Shown here piece after piece: positions 54,839-63,824 of a stretch of DNA of 64,000 bases. Position 1 is the first letter of the stretch; each line of letters opens with the position of its first letter. The notes under the pieces are model-generated. The model searched no databases, was not told the DNA's origin, and saw nothing but the letters and a program-made list of their open reading frames with translations. Origin of the DNA: Saprospiraceae bacterium (GTDB taxonomy: Bacteria; Bacteroidota; Bacteroidia; Chitinophagales; Saprospiraceae); contig JANQQI010000027.1 in assembly GCA_028285085.1 (NCBI GenBank), positions 27,794 through 91,793 on the forward strand, read 5' to 3'. The translations under genes and the position numbers were made by a program.

Positions 54839-55030
54839 AGAGGTAAATGCACGCTTTTGGAGAAGTACCCAACTTCTATTCTGACTTATTGGCTGATCTA
54901 CCAGATAATATGGAGCAGTCTCCGACGTTTTAAGCTCATCATATTTTTGAAAATAGCCGGCTAGATTTCCGTAATTTTAGCCTTACAATTTCAAAGTAAG
55001 AGACGAAAACAAATTATCAATAAACTATTT

Positions 55031-55038
55031 TAAATTTG
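55031..55038 (+). promoter_or_regulatory. Possible -7 promoter element
   Basis: TAAATTTG fits TAnnTTTG, 125 bp before the start at 55163. It is in very AT-rich DNA, so chance is possible. The rest of the gap 54839-55162 shows nothing else. Confidence 0.35.
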
Positions 55039-55162
55039 AAAATTATTGAAGCAACTGACTAAAAGGAAGTTGTGAAGTGATTTTTGAATTTTTAGAAAAA
55101 ATAGCTTGTTGATAATTCCGTCAAACTATTTACCACAAAAAATAGATAAGCTAAATTTAACG

Positions 55163-55993
55163 ATGAAAAACAGACTCCTAATTGTATTGGCGCTGTGTGT
55201 CAACTTTTCGTGGCTGCAGGCCCAATCCTCCCTCGATTCCTTACTAAAAGTTGGAGATACCCACTTTGAAAGTAAAGATTACGAAACGGCCAAAGCGGCT
55301 TATACCGAGATCAAAAAACAAAGTACTAAAGGTTCCCAGGTATATAACTACGTTGCGGATCAGATTTGCTGCATTTTGTATTTTCAGCGGGATGATTTGC
55401 GTGCGGCGAAGCAGTACGAGGCCTCCATCAAGTTTCAGGAATCACTGCTCCGCTATATCGAAACCGAAAAGGAATACATCCGCCCCTTTTGGCAACTGGA
55501 TCAAAAATGTGTGATCATCATGGGGGTGATTATCAACTACTTTACCTTGGAAGACTATGCAAACGCCAATCGATATAAAGCTAAGTTGTACAAGATGTAC
55601 CGTGAGGGCACCCTGCCGGATTCGGGAGACTTCAAAAAGTATTTTTACTTCGATATGTTTGAATGGAATGGACTCAGTGTTAGTGGGCGTGAGTATTATC
55701 AAAAATTGGGTGACCCTGACAATAAGGCCGGATTTAGCAAGGTGATCTATGATGTGTACAGTATAGATGCGAAGGGTAACGATAAGGATCATTTGTACCA
55801 ACTACAAGTCCTGAAAGTCCATAAAAGAGATGCCAGCGTTAAGATGGACGATTATGTTTTATCCATTTTATACCCTACGCGCAAACCGGGGAAAATTGGT
55901 GGACCTGATCACGATTATACTTACAATCGGGTGATTGATTATGTAAAATTGAAAAAAGATATTATCGAAGTATTAGAAAGAGAAGAAGGGTAA
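55163..55993 (+). CDS. Secreted TPR-like hypothetical protein
   Basis: A 276-residue exported protein started at the ATG at 55163 (signal ending 'SWLQAQ'); the TTG at 55106 would add 19 polar residues. 'LLKVGDTHFESKDYETAKAA' followed by 'YTEIKKQS' is a TPR-like helix pair. The C-terminal part ('DHLYQLQVLKVHKRDASVKM') is unassigned. It ends 22 bp before the M20 amidohydrolase gene and is probably in the same transcript. Confidence 0.6.
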   Translation: MKNRLLIVLALCVNFSWLQAQSSLDSLLKVGDTHFESKDYETAKAAYTEIKKQSTKGSQVYNYVADQICCILYFQRDDLRAAKQYEASIKFQESLLRYIETEKEYIRPFWQLDQKCVIIMGVIINYFTLEDYANANRYKAKLYKMYREGTLPDSGDFKKYFYFDMFEWNGLSVSGREYYQKLGDPDNKAGFSKVIYDVYSIDAKGNDKDHLYQLQVLKVHKRDASVKMDDYVLSILYPTRKPGKIGGPDHDYTYNRVIDYVKLKKDIIEVLEREEG

Positions 55994-56015
55994 TAAAGAG
56001 AAAACGTGTGTTCGG

Positions 56016-57293
56016 ATGAAATTAAAAATCTTATTGTTCAGCGCTATACTATTTAGTACTTTATTTGCTTGTCATCGTGCTAGCGATCAAGACGTCCACC
56101 GTGCTATTGGTGAAAACACAGACACTATTTTTGCCAACTTGGTTGATATCAGAAGAGATATTCATCAGCACCCAGAGCTTTCCGGCGACGAACAGCGGAC
56201 CTCCCAAATTATTGAAAAGTACCTAACCGATTTAGGGCTTGAAGTCATGACTGGATTGGCGGGACATGGCGTAGTTGGTATTCTCCGCGGCGGCAAAGCA
56301 GGAAAGCGCATCGCTTGGCGCGCCGACATGGATGCCATCAGAAATGATAATACAGATCAAGAGGTTTTTAAATCACTGAATGATGGGGTAGGGCACATGT
56401 GCGGCCACGATGTGCATGCGACCATTGGCCTCGGCATCGCTAATGTACTCTCCAAACTAAAAGATCATCTAAGCGGGACGGTCTATTTTGTTTTTCAGCC
56501 GGCCGAAGAGACCTTCCTGGGAGCAAAAGCAATGGTGGATGAGGGCTTATTCCGCAAAATTCATCCCGATGAGATCTACGGCTTACACATCTTCCCTACA
56601 GAATCGGGCGTCGTGAACCTCAAGGCGAATGAATTATTCGCCTACGAAAAAACGGTTAAACTAAAATTTGCATCTGTAGCTGATCCCACCGCCTTGCGAG
56701 CTTTTTTTAAGCAGATTATGGAAGGCTTTCGACGACAACGTCCCGAGGCTACGCCTTGGTCCTTGGATTTTCTCACGGACACCGTATTCGGCTTAGAAAA
56801 CCCTGCTACGATGTATCAAGATTATTTCATCCTGATACCCAATATTTACCTAACGGAAGGGGAAAACGGCCTAAGTTTAAATGCCACCTTTTTTGAAACT
56901 GATAGCAACCGTTTGGATAGTATTTTAATTGAAATCAAAAGCCAAATTTTAAATTCAGACTATCGAGAGGCGTTCGTCTCGATTGAGTATTCAAGAGGGA
57001 ATCCAACGGTCCTGAATTCTCCCGAACTAACAGCTATTTCTCAGCGTCTACTCGATAGTCTGTACCACGGCGGAATTGTGCAACCCCTCTACGGTCAGGT
57101 CCCCTATTTCAATGAGGACTTTATTTACTTCCAGCAAAAAGTACCGGGGGTAATGTTTCTTTTGGGAGGCTCAAATGCAGAAAAGGGTATCATGGCGATG
57201 CCGCATACTCCTGATTTTAGAGTCGATGAAGAAGCCATCAAGTACGGCGTGAAGTATTTCTCCTCCTTAATTTTAGAGCGTGTGAATCAATAG
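56016..57293 (+). CDS. M20D amidohydrolase, lipoprotein
   Basis: A 425-residue zinc amidohydrolase of the IAA-amino-acid hydrolase/hippurate hydrolase type. The N-terminus is a lipoprotein signal ('STLFACHRA', Cys19). Motifs: 'RRDIHQHPELSGDE' , 'AWRADMDAI', 'HMCGHDVHATIGLG', 'FVFQPAEETFLGAK' (catalytic Glu pair) and 'MPHTPDF' (His ligand). It would cleave N-acyl amino acids or similar amides outside the cytoplasm. The dimerisation insert is shorter and oddly divergent at about residues 205-290. Confidence 0.85.
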   Translation: MKLKILLFSAILFSTLFACHRASDQDVHRAIGENTDTIFANLVDIRRDIHQHPELSGDEQRTSQIIEKYLTDLGLEVMTGLAGHGVVGILRGGKAGKRIAWRADMDAIRNDNTDQEVFKSLNDGVGHMCGHDVHATIGLGIANVLSKLKDHLSGTVYFVFQPAEETFLGAKAMVDEGLFRKIHPDEIYGLHIFPTESGVVNLKANELFAYEKTVKLKFASVADPTALRAFFKQIMEGFRRQRPEATPWSLDFLTDTVFGLENPATMYQDYFILIPNIYLTEGENGLSLNATFFETDSNRLDSILIEIKSQILNSDYREAFVSIEYSRGNPTVLNSPELTAISQRLLDSLYHGGIVQPLYGQVPYFNEDFIYFQQKVPGVMFLLGGSNAEKGIMAMPHTPDFRVDEEAIKYGVKYFSSLILERVNQ

Positions 57294-57453
57294 GGCAGCC
57301 TGTATAATTATCCATACTTTCCCGCTTATCACCTTAACAAAGCCGCCGATAAGTCGTTTACTCCCACTAATTGATCATTGTGGTATCAGCTACTGATTTT
57401 AGGTAACTTTATATTAATTATGATTAGGGTTTCTAATCTCCGAACAAGCACTT

Positions 57454-57618
57454 AGAACCTGTTTAAATTTTATTCATAATGGCGAGAGATAGCTGTTTTT
57501 TCTGCAATTGACGCTCTTTTTGAAGCGCATACCTGGACGGTACGTGCTGAGAAAAAGCGGAAGAGTGCAGGAATAAAGAGCATTTCGCAGACTTGTTAAT
57601 AATTTTTAAACAGGTTCT
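57454..57618 (+). repeat. Inverted-repeat element, copy C (165 bp)
   Basis: Perfect 14-bp terminal repeats: agaacctgtttaaa (57454-57467) and tttaaacaggttct (57605-57618). The layout follows copy B position by position: internal hairpins cgct-ctttttga-agcg (57512-57527) and tacc-tggac-ggta (57530-57542), then 'gagaaaaagcggaag' and 'gttaataattt' before the right end. Stem sequences differ from B yet remain paired. It ends 27 bp before the amine oxidase start. Confidence 0.82.
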
Positions 57619-57645
57619 CACTCAAAACACTACTAAAACGCAATA

Positions 57646-58809
57646 ATGACCAGAAAAGAATTCATGAAAATGTGTGGCTTGCTGGGCCTAGGACTACCTA
57701 TCCAAGCCACACTTAGCTCGTGTGGAGGGAAAGAAGACATCCAAAAGGAAGCAGAAAAAGTAATCATCATCGGGGCCGGAGCGGCGGGATTATCCGCAGC
57801 CTATTTGCTCCGGCAGCGAGGCATTGATTTTGAAATCCTGGAAGCCTCCTCGAATTATGGCGGTCGGATGAAAAGGACCACCGACTTTGCCGACTTTCCG
57901 ATCCCCCTGGGTGCAGAATGGCTACATGTGGGTGCTGACGTTTTTGCTGAAATTGTAAATGACGATGCTGTACAAATTGATTTGAACATGACTCCGTATA
58001 ATCCCGAAGAGGATTATGGATTATACGAAGGAGAGGAGGTGAGTATTGAAGATATTGGATTTACTAACGATCAAAAATTTATCAACGCGACCTGGTTTGA
58101 TTTCTTTGCGCAATACATTGTGCCTTCCGTTGCCTCGAAAATTAATTATAACGCTGTGGTCGAATCGATTAATTATTCTGGTGAGCAAATACGGGTAAGT
58201 ACTGCTGACGAGGAATTTACCGGGGATAAGGTTATCATTACCGTGCCGCTCAAAATGCTGCAAAAGAAAACGATTGACTTCTCACCTGCACTACCTAGCG
58301 ATAAAGTTAATGCCATTGAAAATAGCACCGTTTGGGATGGCTGCAAAGCATTTATTGAATTCTCCGAAAAATTCTATCCCGCTTTTACCGGTTTTGAAAT
58401 TACCCCGGAAACGGCGGGCCAAAAGCTCTACTACGATGCCGCCTACGGACAAAATACCAACCAACACATTCTCGGACTCTTTGCCGTGGGAACGGGGGCC
58501 GAGCCTTATCTACAATTAACCGGTGATGATCTGATTAACTATATGCTCAATGAGCTAGATGACGTTTTCAACGGCCAGGCTTCGGCTAATTATGTGAAGT
58601 ATACGTTCCAAAATTGGAATACGGAGCCGCACATTGAGGGGGCTTACTTGTATGATCACGAAAACTTTAGCCGCGTCAGAACCTTAGGGGAATCCGTCAA
58701 CGACAAATTGTTCTTTGCCGGCGAAGCTTACACCTCAGGTAATGATTGGGGGAGTGTGCACGCAGCGGCGCGAGCCGCCCAGAGAGCTGTAGAAGAATTG
58801 GTCGGCTAG
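57646..58809 (+). CDS. FAD-dependent amine oxidase-type flavoprotein, exported
   Basis: A 387-residue flavoprotein. Residues 1-26 look like a lipoprotein signal ('QATLSSC'), although 'TRKEFMKMCG' also recalls a degenerate Tat start. The dinucleotide-binding motif is 'IIGAGAAGLSAAYLL' (41-55) with Glu66 and the 'GGRM' box (72-75). The C-terminal FAD motif is 'LFFAGEAYTSGNDWGSVHAA'. It belongs to the monoamine/polyamine oxidase superfamily; the substrate is not deducible. Confidence 0.87.
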   Translation: MTRKEFMKMCGLLGLGLPIQATLSSCGGKEDIQKEAEKVIIIGAGAAGLSAAYLLRQRGIDFEILEASSNYGGRMKRTTDFADFPIPLGAEWLHVGADVFAEIVNDDAVQIDLNMTPYNPEEDYGLYEGEEVSIEDIGFTNDQKFINATWFDFFAQYIVPSVASKINYNAVVESINYSGEQIRVSTADEEFTGDKVIITVPLKMLQKKTIDFSPALPSDKVNAIENSTVWDGCKAFIEFSEKFYPAFTGFEITPETAGQKLYYDAAYGQNTNQHILGLFAVGTGAEPYLQLTGDDLINYMLNELDDVFNGQASANYVKYTFQNWNTEPHIEGAYLYDHENFSRVRTLGESVNDKLFFAGEAYTSGNDWGSVHAAARAAQRAVEELVG

Positions 58810-58861
58810 GGGAAAAGCTTTTGCCGGAGAGGGTAGGTCTTCTTAATTCGCCTATAAACGA

Positions 58862-58869
58862 TATCTTTG
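58862..58869 (+). promoter_or_regulatory. -7 promoter element for the DJ-1-like gene
   Basis: TATCTTTG, an exact consensus match, 16 bp before the ATG; the transcript would have a very short leader. Confidence 0.55.
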
Positions 58870-58885
58870 GCAGATAATTCCTCTT

Positions 58886-59632
58886 ATGCGCCAGACCTTA
58901 TTCTACCTCGGATGCTTCGTACTACTAATTTGCTCCTGTAGCACCACCCAAAAGCAAACCAGCCAAGCCGTAACGGAGCGGCTACTTCCCGAGTTGGTGT
59001 CGGGACGTTATAACGTGGCTTTCCTCATCATGGATGGTGTGTATAATACCGAGCTGACAGCTCCTTATGATATTTTTCAGCACACCATTTTTCGGGAAGG
59101 CATCAAAGCCATGAACGTATTCACGGTGGCCAATACCCTCCAGCCCATTACCACCTTCGAAGGCCTGCGGCTACTGCCCGATTATGATTACCTCACGGAT
59201 AGCCTTCCCAAAATTGATATCCTCGTCGTGCCCAGTGCCGAGCATCACCTCGACTCGGACCTCGAAGACGAAGCCATGATCCGCTTTGTACAGCGTGCCG
59301 CTGCCGAAGCACAATTTGTGACCTCACATTGCGACGGCGCTTTTGTACTAGCCAAGGCTGGCCTCTTGGAAAGCATTGTTTCTACTACCTTCCCCAGCGA
59401 CGTAGCGGCCTTTCGCAAGATGTTTCCCCAACTGGATGTCCGGGAAAATGTCCTGTTCGTCCACGATGACAAGTACATTACCTCCGCCGGCGGCGCCAAA
59501 TCCTTTGAGGCAGCCTTGTACCTTTGCCAGTATCTCTATGGCAAGGCGGTGACTAAACGCTTGGCACAGGGACTAGTGATTGATTGGGACCTGGAGCAGG
59601 TGCCACATTTGGTGATTCCGCAACGGAAGTAA
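58886..59632 (+). CDS. DJ-1/PfpI family lipoprotein
   Basis: A 248-residue lipoprotein (signal 'FVLLICSCSTT'). The DJ-1/PfpI domain has the strand 'VAFLIMDGVYNTELTAPYDI', 'KIDILVVPSAEHH' and the nucleophile elbow 'VTSHCDGAFVLAKAGLL' with Cys at about 148. Most members are cytoplasmic glutamine-amidotransferase-like proteins, so surface or periplasmic anchoring is less usual. The activity (chaperone, glyoxalase, hydratase) cannot be told apart here. Confidence 0.85.
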   Translation: MRQTLFYLGCFVLLICSCSTTQKQTSQAVTERLLPELVSGRYNVAFLIMDGVYNTELTAPYDIFQHTIFREGIKAMNVFTVANTLQPITTFEGLRLLPDYDYLTDSLPKIDILVVPSAEHHLDSDLEDEAMIRFVQRAAAEAQFVTSHCDGAFVLAKAGLLESIVSTTFPSDVAAFRKMFPQLDVRENVLFVHDDKYITSAGGAKSFEAALYLCQYLYGKAVTKRLAQGLVIDWDLEQVPHLVIPQRK

Positions 59633-59687
59633 ACTATAGTTTTACCAGCAAATAGTTGCTGCAATGCATTCTTAACTTGAAACGATC

Positions 59688-60719
59688 TTATGGATACGTT
59701 TTAACCATCTTTCGTGTACCGAGCAATTTATTCCCATTGAAGATAGCCAGAAAATATATACCAGAATCGATGTCCTGAGTATCGATTTGTAATGCATTTA
59801 AAGTTTGCGTTTCCGTCTGGATCATCAGTCTTCCAACCACATCGTACAACTCTACCCGATAATCTTCGTAAGTACTGGCCTGAAAATCAATATGGATTAA
59901 ATCACTAAATGGATTGGGCGAAATGGTGATCGTCGAGGTCTGATCAATTTCAATAACCGGAACAATCGTTGCCACACTATCACACCCAAAGAATTGCGTA
60001 CCGATTAGGTATTCGTCGTTTACGTTAAAACAATTCAGCTGATAAAGGTTTTGTGCGCCAATAATTTCAGGCCGCATGCCAGTAAATAATCCTGAACTAC
60101 TACCAACACCTTCAATGTAAGTGTATGGAAAGGCTCCATTGAAATTAGTATGATACTGTTTGTGATAGATACCATCATTAAGCAGAACGGAGTCGATATC
60201 GGTAATGACCTCGGGCTTTTGCTGCGCGCCCAGGTAAATGGTATCCCCTACTCCGGCACTAAAGTCAAACAGCAATACTTCCTGATTTAATGGTAGATCG
60301 TCATCGACGTAAGGACTTTGCCCAATATCAATAATGGCCTGACCATTAGGAATAAATCGGATGAAAAAGACTTGCTGAAGGGTAGAGTCTTGTCTAAGTC
60401 CGCCGATAAGTTTGGGGGCTTGATTGTAGTTCCCGGAGGCAAACCATTCGGTGACCGTACCATCATCGCTTTCCTCAAAATAGTCTTCACTCCACCAGGT
60501 TTTACGTTGGTATAGTTTAGAATAAAGGAGGCCATCGATTAACGTATCGCCTACAATTTGATGGGTAAATCCATCTGTCTCTTGCAGGTAAAAATCTTCA
60601 TCTACCCAATAATCTACCTTCATACTCCAAGTCGCATTTTGCTCCGGGAATGGAATGTATTGAGAAAATAAAACGGTGAAACTAATGGAGAGAAATAAAG
60701 TGGTTAATAAAGGTTTCAT
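59688..60719 (-). CDS. Secreted protein with T9SS type A sorting domain
   Basis: A 343-residue protein with a signal peptide (ending 'FTVLFSQ') and a C-terminal Por sorting domain of about 80 residues: 'ISPNPFSDLIHIDFQA', 'VELYDVVGRLM', 'DIDSGIYFLAIFNGNK' and a basic end. Type A domains are cleaved after T9SS export. The region before it (about 20-255) is beta-rich with 'YYEESDDGTVTEWFASGNYN'-like aromatic turns and no catalytic motif. It converges with the DJ-1 gene. Confidence 0.9.
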   Translation of the reverse strand: MKPLLTTLFLSISFTVLFSQYIPFPEQNATWSMKVDYWVDEDFYLQETDGFTHQIVGDTLIDGLLYSKLYQRKTWWSEDYFEESDDGTVTEWFASGNYNQAPKLIGGLRQDSTLQQVFFIRFIPNGQAIIDIGQSPYVDDDLPLNQEVLLFDFSAGVGDTIYLGAQQKPEVITDIDSVLLNDGIYHKQYHTNFNGAFPYTYIEGVGSSSGLFTGMRPEIIGAQNLYQLNCFNVNDEYLIGTQFFGCDSVATIVPVIEIDQTSTITISPNPFSDLIHIDFQASTYEDYRVELYDVVGRLMIQTETQTLNALQIDTQDIDSGIYFLAIFNGNKLLGTRKMVKTYP

Positions 60720-60954
60720 AAGCTTTTCGGAATTGTTTTATTGCCGTAATCGTACACGACTACGATACGGTAGAGATGAATTAAAATGATGATTGGAAAT
60801 ATGCGCCCTTCAAAGTTGGAATAATAAATCTAATTGATTTTCACTCCTTTTATCCGCACAAATAGAAGCGTTTTTGTAAAACGGACGCTAATAATCCATC
60901 TAAGGACGATGACCGAAGAGATAAATGTATAGTGTTGGACAATTTTTTCTTTTT

Positions 60955-61659
60955 CTAATCCAAAGCCTCCGCTTCCGTAAACTTAAATCCGACCCCGTGG
61001 ATGTTTTCGATTTTCAGGCGCGGATCATCGCGGAGATATTTGCGGAGGCGTGAGATAAACACATCAAGGGAGCGGCCCATGAAATAATCGTCTTCTCCCC
61101 AGAGCCGTTCCAGAATTTGGGAACGCTTGACGATTTCGTTGCGATGCTGGACAAAGAAATGCAGCAAATCGGCCTCCTTTTGCGTTAGTCGACGCTTTTG
61201 ATCGTCCTGTTGTAGGCTAAGGTTCTTGTAGTCAAAGTGGTAATGCCCTAGTTCGAAGGATGAAGTTTGTGGAGCCACTTGTGGTGCGGTGATTTTGCTA
61301 CGGCGCAGAAAAATATCCACCTTGAGTAATAATTCCTCAATGCTGAAAGGCTTGGTAATGTAATCATCGGCGCCGAGCCGCAAGCCGTGGATTTTATCTT
61401 CTTTCAATGACTTGGCGGTAAGAAACAAGATCGGCACATCCACATTGTTCTTGCGAATTTCCTGAGCGATGGTAAAGCCATCCACACCGGGTAACATCAC
61501 ATCGAGGATGCACAGGTCGAAACTTTGTTGACGTACCATTTGCATCGCCTGCTGGCCATTGTCTGTATAGGTGACCTGATAACCTTTGAGCTCGAGATTG
61601 TCACGGGTGACAAAGCTCAAGCTTTCATCGTCTTCGACGTAGAGGAGATGTGCTTTCAT
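60955..61659 (-). CDS. OmpR-family response regulator
   Basis: A 234-residue response regulator: receiver domain with Asp10/Asp11, phospho-acceptor Asp53 ('CILDVMLPG'), Thr81 and Lys83, followed by an OmpR-type winged helix ('RLTQKEADLLHFFVQHRNEI', 'GRSLDVFISRLRKYLRDD'). It overlaps the kinase gene by 4 bp, so the two form a standard pair. It resembles RprY of Bacteroidota. Confidence 0.95.
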   Translation of the reverse strand: MKAHLLYVEDDESLSFVTRDNLELKGYQVTYTDNGQQAMQMVRQQSFDLCILDVMLPGVDGFTIAQEIRKNNVDVPILFLTAKSLKEDKIHGLRLGADDYITKPFSIEELLLKVDIFLRRSKITAPQVAPQTSSFELGHYHFDYKNLSLQQDDQKRRLTQKEADLLHFFVQHRNEIVKRSQILERLWGEDDYFMGRSLDVFISRLRKYLRDDPRLKIENIHGVGFKFTEAEALD

Positions 61660-62930
61660 GCCTTCAGATTTTTCATTCGTAAAACTATAGTAGTACCCTG
61701 TCCCAATTCACTATCGAGCTGGATTTTCCAACCGTGTGTATCGGCTATTTTTTTCAAATAAAATAGTCCTAAACCAAAGCCCTTGACGTTGTGAACATTC
61801 CCGGTGGGCACCCGGAAGAATTTATTGAATACTTTATGTTGATGCTCTTTGGCGATCCCGATCCCCCGGTCTGAGACTTGGAACAACAGATCGCCGCCAT
61901 CATTACTCGTTTTGATTTGAATGCGTGGCTGCTCGCGGCAGTACTTAATCGCATTATCGAGTAGATTATAAAGGACATTACTCAGGTGTAAGCGGTCTGC
62001 CAGGATACTGGCGTTGGTCGCTGCCATCTCACAGGCCAGTTGCCCGCGTTCTTCATTAACTTTAAGCTGTACGCTGGGCAGGATTTCTTCGAGCAAACTG
62101 TGTAAATCGATGGGCTCTTTTTTTAATTCAAAACCTTCGCGTTCGATTTTGGCGAGTTGGAGTACCTTTTCTACCTGATTGTTTAAGCGTTCATTCTGTG
62201 CTTTGATAATCCCCGCGTAGCGAAACAGGCGGGTATCTTCCTGAATGTGTTCGTTATTTAAAAACACATCTGCCGATATCTTTATAGTAGAAATGGGAGT
62301 TTTAAACTCGTGGGTCATGTTATTAATAAAATCCTTTTGCATTTCGGACAGACGTTTCTGGCGCAGGATCACAAACATGGAGTAAATAAAAAAGAGCACT
62401 GTAAGGAGCAAGATGACCGAAAACACAATGGAGAGTTGCATTTTACCCATCAAATAACCTGTCCGATTAGGAAATTTTACCCCAAAATAATAAGTAAATT
62501 GATCGTAGCGATTCAAGCCACCACTATCGTTGGACGTACTGCCTTCGCTGGAATAGCTGCAATAATTACCGTAGACCATTTCATTACTCGAGCAGTCGAA
62601 AATGGCGTATTCAAAGTCGACATTCATCGCCAATTCTTCAAAATTGCGGTAAAGGAAGTATTCTAACTGGCCTGCATCAATGACATCTTCCATATTTACC
62701 ACATAGTAATTGGACGACAACTGAGTGACCAGATTCCGTAAGGGAAGTACACTGCCGTTCAGCTCAGAAAGACTTTCGGCCACCCGCCGCAGCGCAATGT
62801 TGACAGTGCGGTGAAAGTCCTGCTCCCGCAAATTCCACGTCCGCAACACCCAATAAGATTGAATCGCGATGATGCCGCTCACGGCCAGCGCACCCAATAA
62901 TACAACTCTGCGGATAGTACTACTTTTCAC
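61656..62930 (-). CDS. Two-component sensor histidine kinase
   Basis: A 424-residue inner-membrane kinase. Helices at 9-29 and 166-189 bracket a periplasmic sensor of about 135 residues. There is no HAMP domain. The phospho-accepting His207 is in 'NNMTHEFKTPISTIKIS'; the ATPase has the N box 'NVLYNLLDNAIKYC', G1 'DRGIGIA' and G2 'GFGLGLFYLKKIA'. It resembles RprX. The signal is unknown. Confidence 0.94.
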   Translation of the reverse strand: MKSSTIRRVVLLGALAVSGIIAIQSYWVLRTWNLREQDFHRTVNIALRRVAESLSELNGSVLPLRNLVTQLSSNYYVVNMEDVIDAGQLEYFLYRNFEELAMNVDFEYAIFDCSSNEMVYGNYCSYSSEGSTSNDSGGLNRYDQFTYYFGVKFPNRTGYLMGKMQLSIVFSVILLLTVLFFIYSMFVILRQKRLSEMQKDFINNMTHEFKTPISTIKISADVFLNNEHIQEDTRLFRYAGIIKAQNERLNNQVEKVLQLAKIEREGFELKKEPIDLHSLLEEILPSVQLKVNEERGQLACEMAATNASILADRLHLSNVLYNLLDNAIKYCREQPRIQIKTSNDGGDLLFQVSDRGIGIAKEHQHKVFNKFFRVPTGNVHNVKGFGLGLFYLKKIADTHGWKIQLDSELGQGTTIVLRMKNLKA

Positions 62931-63306
62931 AATTTTTAGTTGACTCTATTAATGTTAACGTCGAAAATGAAATTATTGCCGACTTTTTTCAAAGTTTATC
63001 CTATTTAATTGATGATTCACTGACAACGATTTTCATTAGACATTGTCTTCTTATATTAAAGCAAATCTATCATCTACTAATCTAATATCTAATAGCGCAG
63101 CGGGTCTATCGTCTACTATCTAAGATCTCTTTCCTTTCCCGCTTACCAATACAAAGAAAGTACAGAAAAACCATCCGTGTTTTGGATTAACAGCTCATTA
63201 ACAATCATTGGACATTCATTAACAGCAAGTTGCGCTTTGGGCGCCCATCTTTGTATCGACACAAATCAGCGCGCTTTATTACATGATTTCAAAATCCATT
63301 TATCTT
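62931..63306. other. Divergent intergenic region, 376 bp
   Basis: It separates the kinase gene from the DUF1573 gene. A partial direct repeat, 'tctatc(a/g)tctacta', occurs at about 63067 and 63106. A near-consensus -7 element, CATCTTTG (63246-63253), lies 53 bp before the DUF1573 start. No ORF looks real. Confidence 0.4.
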
Positions 63307-63720
63307 ATGAAAAAAGTATTCATCTTCTCCTTGTTTTTCTGCTTCGTGCAAGCAATGGTATCCGCTCAAGATGTTGTAGCCGTCAGCCAAGCCGTTGAAG
63401 CAGCGGACGAAGCCCCTCTGAGTTGGGACCAAACGAAAGTAGATCTTGGTGAAATTCCCCAAAATGTACCTGCCAAGGCAACTTTTAAAGTGACCAATAA
63501 CAGTGATCAACCCCTCTTTATCACGGATGTGAAAAAAACATGTGGTTGCACCGTACCGAGCTATGAACAGGGCGCTATCGCACCGGGCGAAAGCACGATC
63601 ATTTCAGCGGAATATAATGCTAAGAAAAAAGGCCGTTTCAGCAAAGTGATCCGTGTACACACGACATTGACGGAAAAGCCGATCCCCTTGACCATCTCGG
63701 GTGAGGTAATCACTGAGTAA
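63307..63720 (+). CDS. DUF1573 secreted protein
   Basis: A 137-residue exported protein; the ATG at 63307 (MKKVFIFSLFFCFVQAMVSAQ) gives the signal peptide, eight codons after the longer frame's start. The mature part is one DUF1573 domain of the ASH/MSP-like Ig group: 'VDLGEIPQNVPAKATFKVTN', 'VKKTCGCTVPSY' (conserved Cys pair) and 'VTLTISGEV'-like 'IPLTISGEVI'. Function unknown; very common in Bacteroidota. Confidence 0.9.
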   Translation: MKKVFIFSLFFCFVQAMVSAQDVVAVSQAVEAADEAPLSWDQTKVDLGEIPQNVPAKATFKVTNNSDQPLFITDVKKTCGCTVPSYEQGAIAPGESTIISAEYNAKKKGRFSKVIRVHTTLTEKPIPLTISGEVITE

Positions 63721-63727
63721 AGCGAAT

Positions 63728-63808
63728 GCCGGAAAGTTGTCAGTCGATCCCCAAGAACTAGATTCCCCACTTCACGCGTGGATAATCGACGGACTTTCCG
63801 GCAATTTT
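63728..63808 (+). terminator. Large structured terminator after the DUF1573 gene
   Basis: A perfect 10-bp outer stem (gccggaaagt 63728-63737, actttccggc 63793-63802) is followed by 'aattttt'. Inside are a second pairing (tcgat / atcga) and a third (ccac / gtgg). The loop of about 55 nt is long for a plain terminator. Confidence 0.6.
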
Positions 63809-63824
63809 TGTAATTTTCCGGCCG

